Shown piece by piece: positions 1 to 11,332 of a stretch of 64,000 nt of DNA. This stretch comes from Schaalia odontolytica (GTDB taxonomy: Bacteria; Actinomycetota; Actinomycetes; Actinomycetales; Actinomycetaceae): the NCBI RefSeq assembly GCF_009730335.1, contig NZ_CP046315.1, positions 1,488,001 through 1,552,000 on the forward strand, read 5' to 3'. Position numbers and translations under genes: made by a program. The notes under the pieces are model-generated. The model was given only the letters and a program-made list of their open reading frames with translations. It made no database searches and was not told where the DNA came from. Within the stretch, counting starts at the first letter, position 1. Each line of letters begins with the position of its first letter.

Positions 1-5
1 ATCTC

Positions 6-968
6 ATGGCAACCATCAAAGACGGCGTTGAGCTGATCGACGCGAAACCAGTCCCCCGCCCAGGGAGGTGGGCGAGTGCAATCGTCGCGGCAATCCTTGC
101 GGCAATGGTCGCGCACGCGCTGGTGACAAACGCAAACTTCCAGTGGCAGGTGGTGTCCCAGTGGCTGTTCTCGCGTTCGATCTTGCAGGGTGTGCTCTTC
201 ACGATCATCCTGACGATCCTCGCGATGGTGGTGGGCACCGCTCTCGCCATCACGATGGCGATCATGCGTCAGTCCGTAAACCCGGTCCTGCGCTGGGTGG
301 CGATGGCCTACATTTGGTTCTTCCGTGGAACCCCTATCTACACGCAGTTGATTTTCTGGTCGCTGCTGCCCACGCTCTACCCGAAGCTCTCCTTCGGTGT
401 GCCCTTCCTCGGCTCACTGTGGGGATGGGAGCTGACGTTTGATACGGCAACCTACTTCACCCCATTCTGGATGGCTTTCATCGGCTTGGGCCTGAACGAA
501 GGCGCGTACCTCGCGGAAATCATGCGCGCAGGCCTGCTGAGCGTCCCGAAGGGCCAGTGGGAGGCCGCCACCGCGCTGGGAATGCCACGCGGAACGATCT
601 TCCGCCGTATCATCCTGCCCCAGGCAATGCGTGTGATTGTGCCGCCGATCGGCAACGAGACAATTTCGATGCTGAAGACGACCTCCCTGGTCTCGGCGAT
701 CCCCTTCACCCTCGAACTCACGTTCATTGCGCGTCAGCGTGGACAGGCGACGTTCGCTCCCGTGCCGCTCCTGATCGCGGCTGCGATTTGGTACCTCGTC
801 ATCACGAGTCTCCTGATGTGGATTCAGTCCTTCATCGAGAAGTACTACGGCAAGGGCTTCGAGCGCCGCGACAACGCCGGCGCCCACTCCCCCGCCACGT
901 CATCTTCTTCCCATGAGGATGACGAGGACAAGGGCACCAAGCTCAAGTTTTTGGATGTGACACCATGA
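6..968 (+). CDS. Polar amino-acid ABC transporter permease
   Basis: Integral-membrane permease of a polar amino-acid ABC importer. The protein (320 residues) opens with a cytoplasmic stretch and a first membrane helix near residues 20-45, then the HisM/GlnP-type core. The cytoplasmic EAA loop is visible as [21 protein letters not shown] around residues 188-207, the contact site for the ATPase. The C-terminus is a long charged tail with a DDEDKG run. The ATG lies only five bases into the window, so the upstream gene, probably the solute-binding protein, is not visible. Its stop overlaps the ATPase start by four bases. The exact amino-acid substrate cannot be read from the sequence. Confidence 0.9.
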   Translation: MATIKDGVELIDAKPVPRPGRWASAIVAAILAAMVAHALVTNANFQWQVVSQWLFSRSILQGVLFTIILTILAMVVGTALAITMAIMRQSVNPVLRWVAMAYIWFFRGTPIYTQLIFWSLLPTLYPKLSFGVPFLGSLWGWELTFDTATYFTPFWMAFIGLGLNEGAYLAEIMRAGLLSVPKGQWEAATALGMPRGTIFRRIILPQAMRVIVPPIGNETISMLKTTSLVSAIPFTLELTFIARQRGQATFAPVPLLIAAAIWYLVITSLLMWIQSFIEKYYGKGFERRDNAGAHSPATSSSSHEDDEDKGTKLKFLDVTP

Positions 969-1738
969 CGACCACGACGCCCATGGTCTCCGTTCGCGGA
1001 GTCCACAAGTTCTTTGGTGACCTGCACGTCCTGCAGGGCATCGACCTGGATATCGCTTCCGGCGAGGTCTGCGTCATCCTTGGCCCCTCTGGTTCGGGCA
1101 AGTCGACGCTCCTGCGATGCCTGAACATGCTCGAGGACATTAGCGCCGGCCGCGTGTACGTCGACGGTGAGCTGCTCGGCTACCGTGAGGACGAGGACGG
1201 CGTGCTGCACGAGCGCCACGATAAGGAGATCGCTGCTCAGCGTTCTCGTATTGGCATGGTGTTCCAGCGATTCAATCTCTTCCCGCACAAGACCGCGCTG
1301 GAGAACGTCATGGAGGCCCCCGTTCAGGTCCTCAAGCGTTCGAAGATCGAAGCGCGCACCCAGGCTCTCGAGCTGCTTGACCGCGTCGGTCTGGCTGATC
1401 GCGCGGACCATTATCCGGCGGAGCTTTCGGGTGGTCAGCAGCAGCGAGTAGCCATCGCCCGTGCGCTCGCCATGGATCCGGAGATCATGCTCTTTGATGA
1501 GCCGACCTCAGCGCTCGATCCCGAGCTCGTCGGTGAGGTGCTCCAGGTCATGCAGGACTTGGCCGCATCGGGCATGACGATGGCGGTTGTCACACACGAG
1601 ATCGGGTTCGCCCGCGAAGTCGCCAACCAGGTTGTTTTTATGGATGGTGGCGTGATCGTCGAGGCCGGAGCTCCCTCCGAGGTCATCGATAACCCGAAGT
1701 CTGAGCGAACCAAGGAGTTCTTCTCCAAGGTTCTGTGA
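965..1738 (+). CDS. Polar amino-acid ABC transporter ATP-binding protein
   Basis: Cytoplasmic ATPase partner of the preceding permease (257 residues, normal for the GlnQ/HisP family). Walker A is GPSGSGKST near residue 39, the Q-loop is [10 protein letters not shown], the signature is LSGGQQQR, and Walker B is [12 protein letters not shown] charged insertion after the Walker A region ([16 protein letters not shown]) is a variant seen in some polar amino-acid transporters. Translation is coupled to the permease by an ATGA overlap, and a strong hairpin follows the stop, so this is the last gene of the operon. Function is secure; substrate (glutamate, glutamine, cystine or basic amino acid) is open. 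Confidence 0.93.
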   Translation: MTTTTPMVSVRGVHKFFGDLHVLQGIDLDIASGEVCVILGPSGSGKSTLLRCLNMLEDISAGRVYVDGELLGYREDEDGVLHERHDKEIAAQRSRIGMVFQRFNLFPHKTALENVMEAPVQVLKRSKIEARTQALELLDRVGLADRADHYPAELSGGQQQRVAIARALAMDPEIMLFDEPTSALDPELVGEVLQVMQDLAASGMTMAVVTHEIGFAREVANQVVFMDGGVIVEAGAPSEVIDNPKSERTKEFFSKVL

Positions 1739-1752
1739 GCTTCTGATGACGA

Positions 1753-1785
1753 GGCCGGGGCTGGCGTGTTCCAGTCCCGGCCTTT
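1753..1785 (+). terminator. Intrinsic terminator of the amino-acid ABC operon
   Basis: Twelve-pair GC-rich stem with one G-T pair (1753-1764 with 1771-1782) and a six-base loop, followed by TTT, 15 bases after the ATPase stop. The ABC-F gene converges from the other side. Confidence 0.8.
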
Positions 1786-1820
1786 GTCGTACCTGTCGCG
1801 AAACGACCGAGGTATCGTCG

Positions 1821-3434
1821 TCAGGTGAGCGTAACGAGATCCAGGTAGCTATCGTCCCACAGGTCCTCATCGGCGTCAGGCAACAGCAGGACACGCTCGG
1901 GGTTAAGTGCCGTGACAGCCCCGGGATCGTGCGTGACGAGGATGACGGCGCCCTCGTAGTCACGGAGGGCCGCGAGGATCTCTTCTCGCGAGGCGGGGTC
2001 GAGGTTGTTGGTCGGTTCGTCGAGCAGCAGGACGTTTGCGCCCGAGACGACGAGTGTTGCTAAAGCGAGGCGGGTCTTCTCACCGCCAGACAGCACGGAC
2101 ACGGGCTTTTCGACGTCGTCACCTTGGAAGAGGAACTGGCCGAGAATGTTGCGCACGTGGGTGTCGTCGAGGGTAGGAGCGGCCTCGGCCATGTTTTCAC
2201 GGATCGTGCGGGTCTCATCAAGGGTCTCGTGCTCCTGGGCGTAGTAGCCGAGCTTAAGACCGTGTCCGGGCACCACGCGGCCGGAGTCTGGCTCCTCGAT
2301 ACCGGACAGGAGCCGCAGGAGCGTCGTCTTGCCGGCGCCGTTGAGGCCGAGAACGACGACTTTCGAGCCACGGTCGATCGCGAGGTCCACGCCGGTGAAC
2401 ACTTCGAGCGAACCGTAGGACTTCGACAGCCCTTCAGCAGTGAGGGGAACGCGGCCCGACGGTGCCGGGTCGGGGAAGCGGAGGCGCGCAACCTTGTCCT
2501 GGACGATCTCTGAACCCGCTAGAGCGAAGAGCTCTTCAGCTCGGCGCAGCATCTGCTGTGCGGCGACGGCCTTTGTGGCCTTCGCGCGCATCTTCTCGCC
2601 CTGAGCCTTGAGGTGTTCGGCCTTCTTCAACGCGTTGGCGCGTTCTTTACGGCGACGGCGTTCGTCTTCCTCACGCTGCTTGAGATAGGCCGACCAACCG
2701 AGGTGATAGATGTCGATCTGTGCGCGGTTCGCATCGAGATAGAAGACCTGGTTGACGGTGTCACCCAGCAGCTTGACATCGTGCGAAATGATCATGACGC
2801 CGCCAGGGAACGTCTTGATCCAGTCCCGCAGCCAGACGATCGAATCGTGGTCGAGGTGGTTCGTGGGTTCGTCCAGAAGCAGCACGTCCGCGTCGGAGAA
2901 GAGCACACGGGCAAGCTCGACCCTGCGTCGCTGACCACCGGAGAGGGTATCGAGGGTCTGATCGAGCACCCGGTCTTCAAGTCCCAGCGAGTGCGCGATC
3001 TGCGCCGCCTCGGCGTTGGCTGCCCAACCGCCTGAGTTCGTGAACTGCTGATCGAGCTTCACGTAACGTTCCATGGCGCGCTGCTGACGAGCGCCCTCGG
3101 TCGTTGACATCTCGTGTTCGGCCTTGCGGATACGGGCGATAATCGTGTCGATGCCGCGTACGGAGATGATGCGGTCGCGGGCCTTCATCGACGGATCACC
3201 CACGTGCGTGTCCTGCGCCAGGTAACCGACCGTCCCATTCGATGAGATGGTGCCGGTGTACTCGGCCGCGCCTCCACGGTCGTCTTCGCCCGCGAGCAAC
3301 CTCATCGTCGTCGTCTTACCCGCACCGTTACGGCCAACGAGGCCGATACACATGCCTTTGTCGATACGGAAGCTCGCGTGGTTGACGAGCTCGCGGGGGC
3401 CGATGCGCAACGAGAAATCCTGGACGTTAATCAC
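1821..3434 (-). CDS. ABC-F family ATPase (ribosome-associated type)
   Basis: Soluble tandem-ATPase protein of 537 residues without membrane segments, the layout of the ABC-F family, whose members act on the ribosome rather than in transport. The first ATPase domain has Walker A GRNGAGKTT near residue 35, signature LSGGQRRR and Walker B LLLDEPTNHLD. The second has GLNGAGKTT, LSGGEKTR and LLLDEPTNNLD. The linker is highly charged (residues about 250-285, KQREEDERRRRKERANALKK), as expected for the arm that reaches the P-site tRNA. It is monocistronic, divergent from the queuosine transporter. Whether it is a housekeeping factor or gives antibiotic protection cannot be decided from sequence. Confidence 0.9.
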   Translation of the reverse strand: MINVQDFSLRIGPRELVNHASFRIDKGMCIGLVGRNGAGKTTTMRLLAGEDDRGGAAEYTGTISSNGTVGYLAQDTHVGDPSMKARDRIISVRGIDTIIARIRKAEHEMSTTEGARQQRAMERYVKLDQQFTNSGGWAANAEAAQIAHSLGLEDRVLDQTLDTLSGGQRRRVELARVLFSDADVLLLDEPTNHLDHDSIVWLRDWIKTFPGGVMIISHDVKLLGDTVNQVFYLDANRAQIDIYHLGWSAYLKQREEDERRRRKERANALKKAEHLKAQGEKMRAKATKAVAAQQMLRRAEELFALAGSEIVQDKVARLRFPDPAPSGRVPLTAEGLSKSYGSLEVFTGVDLAIDRGSKVVVLGLNGAGKTTLLRLLSGIEEPDSGRVVPGHGLKLGYYAQEHETLDETRTIRENMAEAAPTLDDTHVRNILGQFLFQGDDVEKPVSVLSGGEKTRLALATLVVSGANVLLLDEPTNNLDPASREEILAALRDYEGAVILVTHDPGAVTALNPERVLLLPDADEDLWDDSYLDLVTLT

Positions 3435-3576
3435 CCTACAAGAGTAGAGGGAGGGGTGCGTGTGGGCGAATCAACCCACCTGCGAGGCGGCGCTGTTGCG
3501 CATGATCACGCTAGGAGCGGGCACAATGGGTGTCGGAATTAACCGATATCTACTCTGCTTTGCGAGGTTTCATCCC

Positions 3577-5588
<2,012 letters not shown>

Positions 5589-5603
5589 AAGTGTGGAGCA
5601 ACC

Positions 5604-6500
5604 ATGAGTTTCAATGAGAACATCCGTTTGGATCCCTCGCGCGTCGGTACGTCCGGCGCGGGGCGCAAGATCGCAGGTGCAGGCGGTGGCTCGCTGCTCG
5701 GTGTTCTCTTGATTCTCGGGTTCTCCTACTTCACCGGCATCGATCTGACGAGCCTCCTCTCGACGTCTTCCGACACGTCGTCAACCTCGTCGTCGGCTGT
5801 TGACACGTCTACCTGCCAGACGGGTCAGGACGCCAACACTCGCGTCGAGTGCCGCATGGTCGCCACCGCGCAGTCCCTCGACGCGGTGTGGAAGACCCAG
5901 CTGTCCGCCCAGGACACGGGTGTCGCGTACCAGCTGCCCGACTTCCAGATCTTCACGAACTCTGTCTCCACCGCGTGCGGTAACGCGACGAGCGCCGTGG
6001 GCCCCTTCTACTGCCCTGGAGACTCGACGGTGTACCTCGACCTCGGGTTCTTCGACGACATGGTCTCCAAGTACGGTGCGTCCGATTCCGTGCTCGCCCA
6101 GGAATACGTCGTGGCCCACGAGTGGGGCCACCACATCCAGAACATTCAGGGTGTCTTCCGCGCACACGACACGCGTGAGTCCGGTGAACAGGGTGCGGGC
6201 GTGCGCAGCGAACTCCAGGCTGACTGCTACGCGGGCGTGTGGATGCACTGGGCGTCCAACACCCCGGATCCCTCGACCGGCACTCCGTTCCTGAAGACCC
6301 CAACGGCCGATGAGGTCCTGGGCGCACTCCAGACCGCTCAGGCAATCGGGGATGACCGTCTGCAGGAAAAGTACCAGGGGTCCTCCAATCCAGAGACGTG
6401 GACGCATGGCAGTGCCCAGCAGCGCGCGACGTGGCTGCAGCGCGGACTTGATTCCGGCGATATCTCGACGTGTGACACCTGGAGCATTCCTCGGGTGTGA
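5604..6500 (+). CDS. Neutral zinc metallopeptidase (YpfJ-type)
   Basis: Protein of 298 residues with a cytoplasmic N-terminus (MSFNENIRLDPSRV), a Gly-rich stretch and one membrane anchor near residues 33-50, a Ser/Thr-rich spacer, then the extracytoplasmic zinc peptidase domain. The HExxH site is HEWGH, beginning at His172, followed by the helix with SELQADCYAGVWMHW. The sequence pattern is that of the putative neutral zinc metallopeptidase family; substrate and role are unknown. It starts 15 bases after tgt behind a GGAGCAACC ribosome site, so it is probably co-transcribed with the queuosine genes, though no functional link is evident. Confidence 0.88.
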   Translation: MSFNENIRLDPSRVGTSGAGRKIAGAGGGSLLGVLLILGFSYFTGIDLTSLLSTSSDTSSTSSSAVDTSTCQTGQDANTRVECRMVATAQSLDAVWKTQLSAQDTGVAYQLPDFQIFTNSVSTACGNATSAVGPFYCPGDSTVYLDLGFFDDMVSKYGASDSVLAQEYVVAHEWGHHIQNIQGVFRAHDTRESGEQGAGVRSELQADCYAGVWMHWASNTPDPSTGTPFLKTPTADEVLGALQTAQAIGDDRLQEKYQGSSNPETWTHGSAQQRATWLQRGLDSGDISTCDTWSIPRV

Positions 6501-6551
6501 GCAGGGCTGCGGATCGGTACAATTGAGTGCGCCGATTCGCAGGAGGAAGTC

Positions 6552-8237
6552 ATGACACGTAGCATCGTCGAGCAGGCTCACGACATGTACGACGCGGTCC
6601 CCTACGAGGTGCCCGTGCCTGATGGATCGCTGTACAACCTTTTAGACGATGCGGCGCGCTTGTATCCCGACCGCATTGCGCTCGACTACTTCGGGGCAAC
6701 AACCACGTACGCGCAGGTGCGCGATCAGGTCCTGAAGGCCGCGCGGGTTCTGCACGAGGCCGGGGTCGGGCCGGGCGATACGGTGGCCATCGCCCTGCCG
6801 AACTGCCCGCAGGCGTTTGTTGCTTTCTACGCGTGTATGCGTATTGGGGCGATTGCTGCGCAGCATAATCCACTCGCTCCGGCTTCGGAGATTGCGGGCC
6901 AGCTTGGCCGCCACGGCGGCAAGGTGGCGATCGTGTGGGAAAAGTGCGTGGACGCCTATCCACTCAGCGTTCTCGACACAGTGTTCACGGTGGATATTTC
7001 GCACGACATGCCGGCCTCGCAGCGTCTGCTCTTGAGGCTTCCGGTTGCTCGGGCACGCGAGACCCGCAATCAGCTGCGCGGCTCCGTCCCTTCGGGCACG
7101 CGGTCGTGGGACCGCGCCACGGCCTCGTCGGCGCCCATTGACCCGTCGTTCCCGCTGCCTTCCCCAGACGATCGCGCCGTTATCCTGCACACGTCCGGAA
7201 CGAACGGCATCCCCAAGTCCGCTCCCCTCACGCACCGCAACATCGGGGTCAACGTTAACCAGTGTATGTTCTGGGTGTGGAAGCTACACGAGGGAGCCGA
7301 AACCTTCTTCTCGCTCCTCCCGTACTTCCACGCCTTCGGGCTGACATTCTTCCTGTGCGCATCCGTGCGCAAGGCGGCCACCCAGGTTCTGCTCCCGAAG
7401 TTCGACGCGCAGATGGCTCTCGACGCGCATAAACGACGCCCGATAACATTCTTTGTCGGTGTTCCTCCCATGTTTGAGAGGATCCTCAGACTCGCCACAC
7501 GGACGAAGACAGACCTGTCCTCCATTCGTTACTCGGTCGCCGGGGCCATGCCGCTGTCGACGACACTCGCGGGTGAGTGGGAGGAAGCTACCGGTGGCAT
7601 GATCGTCGAGGGTTATGGCTTGTCTGAAACCGCTCCGGTGTTGACAGGTGCGCCTCTGTCGGACAAGCGCCGCCACGGGGTTCTTGGGGTTCCCTTCCCT
7701 TCCACGCAGCTACGCCTCGTTTCGCTCGACGACGATACACTCGACGTCGAGGATGGCCAGCCTGGGGAGATTATCGTTCGTGGACCTCAGGTCTTTGAAG
7801 GATATCTGGACGCAGCCGAAGAGACCGCACGCGTCTTTACGTCTGAGGGCTGGTTCAAGACGGGCGATATCGGCGTGAACAGCGACGGCTTCATTTCGAT
7901 GGCGGACCGCAAAAAGGAACTCATTTTGTCCGGCGGTTTTAACGTCTACCCATCTCAAGTGGAAGCTGCGATTCGCAGTCATCCATCGGTCAACGATGTT
8001 GCCGTCGTGGGTGTTCCCGTTTCGGATGCGACAGAGGAGGTCGCCGCGGCCATCATCATGCAGGAAGGCAGCGCTCCGCTGACTCTCGAGGAGGTCCGCG
8101 CCTGGGCGGAGAAGACGATTGCGCACTACGCGCTCCCCCGCCAACTCGTCGTTATCGCCGAGCTTCCGCGCAATCAGATGGGGAAGATCCTGCGTCGTAA
8201 GGTTGCCCAGCTCGTGCGCGAGGCGTTGGGCCGCTAG
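6552..8237 (+). CDS. AMP-binding long-chain acyl-CoA ligase (FadD-like)
   Basis: Adenylate-forming enzyme of 561 residues that activates a carboxylic acid, most likely a fatty acid, to its CoA thioester. The phosphate-binding loop is TSGTNGIPKSAP, slightly off the usual TSGTTGxPKG. The second motif is GYGLSETAPV, the hinge region GWFKTGDIG and GGFNVYPSQVE, and the catalytic lysine is in the C-terminal NQMGKILRRK. There is no signal peptide. A GGAGGAAGTC ribosome site precedes the ATG. It is last in the plus-strand run and ends at a bidirectional terminator shared with the suf operon. Acyl-chain preference cannot be read. Confidence 0.88.
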   Translation: MTRSIVEQAHDMYDAVPYEVPVPDGSLYNLLDDAARLYPDRIALDYFGATTTYAQVRDQVLKAARVLHEAGVGPGDTVAIALPNCPQAFVAFYACMRIGAIAAQHNPLAPASEIAGQLGRHGGKVAIVWEKCVDAYPLSVLDTVFTVDISHDMPASQRLLLRLPVARARETRNQLRGSVPSGTRSWDRATASSAPIDPSFPLPSPDDRAVILHTSGTNGIPKSAPLTHRNIGVNVNQCMFWVWKLHEGAETFFSLLPYFHAFGLTFFLCASVRKAATQVLLPKFDAQMALDAHKRRPITFFVGVPPMFERILRLATRTKTDLSSIRYSVAGAMPLSTTLAGEWEEATGGMIVEGYGLSETAPVLTGAPLSDKRRHGVLGVPFPSTQLRLVSLDDDTLDVEDGQPGEIIVRGPQVFEGYLDAAEETARVFTSEGWFKTGDIGVNSDGFISMADRKKELILSGGFNVYPSQVEAAIRSHPSVNDVAVVGVPVSDATEEVAAAIIMQEGSAPLTLEEVRAWAEKTIAHYALPRQLVVIAELPRNQMGKILRRKVAQLVREALGR

Positions 8238-8280
8238 TTCTCTTGCTACCGGGAGGCTCCCCCTCAACACCGCATAAAAC

Positions 8281-8311
8281 AATCCCCCGGGATGCAACGC
8301 CCCGGGGGATT
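8281..8311. terminator. Bidirectional terminator between fadD-like gene and suf operon
   Basis: Perfect 11-bp stem (8281-8291 with 8301-8311) with a nine-base loop. A/T-rich bases flank both sides, and it sits between two convergent genes. Confidence 0.8.
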
Positions 8312-8323
8312 ATTGTGTGTTGA

Positions 8324-8755
8324 TCAGACGTTAAAACCAATGGCACGCAGCTGCTCGCGGCCATCGGGCGTGATGCGATCGGGGCCCCACGGCGGCATCC
8401 AGACCCAGTTGATCTGGACCTCGTCGGTGACGGCAGACAGAATCGTCTGCGCCTGGCGCTCGATAACATCGGTGAGCGGGCAGGCGGCCGACGTCAGGGT
8501 CATATCGAGGCGCACCTGGTTCTCGGAGCCGATGACGACACCGTAGACCAGGCCGAGATCAACAATGTTGATGCCGAGTTCGGGGTCGATAACGTCCTTG
8601 AGGGCTTCGAGTACGTTCTCGGCGGCAAGGGTGCCCTGCTCAATGACGTCGGTGCCGTCAATCTGGCGGGTGGGCACCTCGGCGTCCGGCGCTTCCTGCG
8701 CGGGCGCTCCGAACCGCTGCTCGACAGGCTCAGACTGAGCCATCGGGTTACTCAT
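8324..8755 (-). CDS. sufT: Fe-S assembly factor SufT (MIP18/DUF59 domain)
   Basis: Cytoplasmic 143-residue protein with a DUF59/MIP18 domain: VIDPELGINIVDLGLVYG followed by the SAACPLTDVIE motif that carries the conserved cysteine. Members help mature Fe-S proteins. The ATG at 8755 is chosen over an upstream alternative because AAAGGAA lies just before it and it leaves a ten-base gap after sufU. It is the last gene of the suf operon. About 45 extra residues precede the domain. Confidence 0.9.
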   Translation of the reverse strand: MSNPMAQSEPVEQRFGAPAQEAPDAEVPTRQIDGTDVIEQGTLAAENVLEALKDVIDPELGINIVDLGLVYGVVIGSENQVRLDMTLTSAACPLTDVIERQAQTILSAVTDEVQINWVWMPPWGPDRITPDGREQLRAIGFNV

Positions 8756-8765
8756 GGGTGTTCCT

Positions 8766-9242
8766 TTACTGCTCAGCGGGCTCGCCCGCGGTGGAAATAT
8801 CAATGCCGGACTTGGCCATCGCGTCGCGCAGCGCGTACCATCCCAGGAGGGCGCACTTCACGCGGTTCGCGAACTGCGACGTAGATTCGAGGGCGGCCGC
8901 GTCGCCCAGGTCGTCGAGGATCTCATCATCGACTCCGCGGTTACGCGAATGCATCATGACCTCCATGTCCCGGTACAGGCGACCGATTTCCTCGGCGGAC
9001 TTGCCTTGGGTCAGGTCGGTCATCATGGACAGAGACGCGCGCGAGATCGAGCAGCCGTCCCCGTCCCACTGCAGGGAAGTAAGACGTTCCCCGTCCAGCG
9101 TGACGCCCAGCGTCACCTCGTCGCCGCACGTAGGGTTCACCTGGTGCGACGAAGCATCCATACCGCTCGGATCCCCCGCACCGTGCTTCTCACGAGCGTG
9201 ATCAAGGATCACCTGCTGGTACAACTGCTCAAGACTTCCCAT
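8766..9242 (-). CDS. sufU: SufU sulfur-acceptor/scaffold protein
   Basis: Protein of 158 residues of the SufU branch, a zinc-dependent sulfurtransferase that accepts persulfide sulfur from SufS. The conserved set is visible: Cys39 and Asp41 in NPTCGDEV, Cys64 in GDGCSIS and Cys130 in VKCALLGW. The insertion between the two cysteine motifs typical of SufU rather than IscU is present (RLYRDMEVMMHSRN). The ATG at 9242 is preceded by GGAAAGG; a longer open frame upstream is an alternate-frame shadow of sufS. It lies 38 bases after sufS. Confidence 0.95.
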   Translation of the reverse strand: MGSLEQLYQQVILDHAREKHGAGDPSGMDASSHQVNPTCGDEVTLGVTLDGERLTSLQWDGDGCSISRASLSMMTDLTQGKSAEEIGRLYRDMEVMMHSRNRGVDDEILDDLGDAAALESTSQFANRVKCALLGWYALRDAMAKSGIDISTAGEPAEQ

Positions 9243-9280
9243 GGCAACCTTTCCAAATGATTCCGGTACTGTTGGCGATT

Positions 9281-10558
9281 CTATCGGCCGAAGAAACTGC
9301 GGACCTTCGACAGGCCATCGATGAGACGGTCGATCTCCTGCGCAGTGGTTGTCGGTGCGACCGACGCACGCGCGGAAGAACGCACCTGGAAGAACGTATG
9401 GAGCGGGATCGCGCAGTGGTGTCCGACGCGCACGGCCACATCCACGGAGTCCATGAACTGGCCGACGTCGTGCGGATGCACACCGTCGACGGCGAAAGCG
9501 ACGACGCCGATGCGATCGACGTCCGAGTCGGGGCCGAGCACCTGAATACCATCGATCGACGAGATTCCGTCGAGCATCATGCGGGTAAGCGCGTGCTCGT
9601 GGGCCTCCACGCGGTCCATGCCGAGCATCGACAGGTAGCGCAGTGCCTGCGACCAGGCGGCGATCTGCGCGACAGGCTGCGATCCGGCTTCGAAACGCTC
9701 GGGAGGAGCCATGAAGGTCGATTCCTCCATGGTCACCCATTCGATCATCGAGCCGCCGGTGAGAACGGGTGGCATCGCAGCTAGAAGCGCACGACGTCCC
9801 CACAGCGCGCCCGCACCCGTGGGGCCGAGCATCTTGTGGGAGGAAAAGACCGCAAAGTCCACGTCGAGCACGGACAGGTCGAGCGGCATGTGCGCGCTGG
9901 ACTGGCACGTGTCGAGGAGAATAAGCGCGCCGACAGCGCGCGCAGCTGCAGTCACGGCAGCAACAGGCGAAACGGCGCCCGTGACGTTAGACACGTGGGT
10001 AAATGCGACCAAACGGGTATTCGGCGTAATAACCGACAGCGTGTCCAGGTCGATGCGACCGTCGGGCGTCAGATCGAGCCATGCGAGCTCGGCGCCCGTA
10101 CGCTCACACAGCTGCTGCCACGGAACGATGTTCGCGTGGTGCTCGGCGCGCGTACAGACAATGCGATCGCCCCGTCCCACGCGCAGAGCAGCAGACTGCG
10201 CGCCTCCCATGCCCTGCGACGCGTTTCCCATGGACAGAGCGACGAGGTTGATCGCCTCGGTCGCGTTTTTCGTCCACACGATCTCGTCGGGTGCAACGCC
10301 CACGAACGAGGCCAGGGTACCCCGCGCGCTCTCAAAAGCGTCAGTCGCCTCGTCGCCGAGAAGGTGCGTACCTCGGTGGACCGCTCCGTTGCTACGGCGG
10401 TAGAAGTCGGCCTCGGCGTCGATCACGCACGCGGGCTTCTGCGAGGTCGCAGATGCGTCGAGGTACGCAATGGGCGCGCCGCCGCGCCCGACGCGACTCA
10501 GAATCGGAAAGTCCGATCGAATCGCGTTGAGCTCGGCGGCGGTGAAGTCCGTAGACAC
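9281..10558 (-). CDS. sufS: Cysteine desulfurase SufS
   Basis: PLP-dependent cysteine desulfurase of 425 residues that delivers sulfur from cysteine to SufU for Fe-S assembly. The PLP Schiff-base lysine is Lys242 in SSHKMLGPTG. The cofactor-binding Asp and Gln are in LLDTCQSSAHMP, where many homologues have VDGAQ. The catalytic cysteine is Cys382 in RVGHHCAIP. The start is five bases after the sufC stop. Confidence 0.96.
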   Translation of the reverse strand: MSTDFTAAELNAIRSDFPILSRVGRGGAPIAYLDASATSQKPACVIDAEADFYRRSNGAVHRGTHLLGDEATDAFESARGTLASFVGVAPDEIVWTKNATEAINLVALSMGNASQGMGGAQSAALRVGRGDRIVCTRAEHHANIVPWQQLCERTGAELAWLDLTPDGRIDLDTLSVITPNTRLVAFTHVSNVTGAVSPVAAVTAAARAVGALILLDTCQSSAHMPLDLSVLDVDFAVFSSHKMLGPTGAGALWGRRALLAAMPPVLTGGSMIEWVTMEESTFMAPPERFEAGSQPVAQIAAWSQALRYLSMLGMDRVEAHEHALTRMMLDGISSIDGIQVLGPDSDVDRIGVVAFAVDGVHPHDVGQFMDSVDVAVRVGHHCAIPLHTFFQVRSSARASVAPTTTAQEIDRLIDGLSKVRSFFGR

Positions 10559-10563
10559 GGCGA

Positions 10564-11316
10564 TCAGAGACCCAGGTACTTGTCGTAGCCGTTCTCTTCG
10601 AGCTCGTCGGCCAGCTCGGGGCCGCCCTGAGCGGCAACGCGGCCGTCGACGAAAACGTGAACGTGGCTGGGCTTGATGTAGCGCAGGATACGGGTGTAGT
10701 GCGTGATCAGCATAACGCCGCAGCCGGTCTCACCGTGGACGCGGTTGACGCCCTCGGACACGATGCGCAGAGCGTCGACGTCGAGGCCGGAGTCGGTCTC
10801 GTCGAGGACGGCGAAGGAGGGCTTGAGCAGTTCCATCTGCAGGATCTCCAGGCGCTTCTTCTCACCGCCAGAGAAGCCGACGTTGACGTCACGCTCGGCG
10901 AAGTCGGAGTCCATGCGCAGGTTCTCCATGGAGCTCTTCATGTCCTTGACCCACGAGCGCAGGGCCGGAGCCTGGCCGTCGATCGCGGTCTTGGCGGTGC
11001 GCAGGAAGTTGGAGACGGACACGCCAGCAACCTCGACGGGGTACTGCATGGCCAGGAACAGGCCTGCCTTGGCGCGCTCGTCGACGCTCATCTCGGTGAT
11101 GAGCTGGTCGTCGAGCCATGCCTCACCCGAGGTGATCTCGTAATCGGGGTGACCGGCCAGAGCGTAGGCCATGGTGGACTTGCCGGAGCCGTTGGGGCCC
11201 ATGATGGCGTGGATTTCACCGGAGTTGATGGTGAGGTTGACGCCCTTGAGGATTTCCTTGGGGCCCTCGGCGGTCTCGACAGAGACGTGCAGATCCTTAA
11301 TACGCAGAGTCGACAT
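10564..11316 (-). CDS. sufC: Fe-S assembly ATPase SufC
   Basis: ABC-type ATPase of the SufBCD scaffold, 250 residues. Walker A is GPNGSGKST near residue 39, the signature FSGGEKKR is the SufC form, and Walker B is AVLDETDSGLD, with the Asp-Glu-Thr variant typical of SufC. ATP turnover drives the conformational change of SufB-SufD. It lies 16 bases after sufD. Confidence 0.97.
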   Translation of the reverse strand: MSTLRIKDLHVSVETAEGPKEILKGVNLTINSGEIHAIMGPNGSGKSTMAYALAGHPDYEITSGEAWLDDQLITEMSVDERAKAGLFLAMQYPVEVAGVSVSNFLRTAKTAIDGQAPALRSWVKDMKSSMENLRMDSDFAERDVNVGFSGGEKKRLEILQMELLKPSFAVLDETDSGLDVDALRIVSEGVNRVHGETGCGVMLITHYTRILRYIKPSHVHVFVDGRVAAQGGPELADELEENGYDKYLGL

Positions 11317-11332
11317 ATGTATTCCTTACAGC

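Noticed and set aside
3435-3576. preQ1 riboswitch upstream of the queuosine transporter
   Set aside because: I looked because of the gene function, but could not fit a known preQ1 fold or conserved core to the sequence.
8766-9908. 380-codon version of sufU extending into sufS
   Set aside because: The extra N-terminal part is an alternate-frame reading of sufS, and a clear ribosome site precedes the ATG at 9242.
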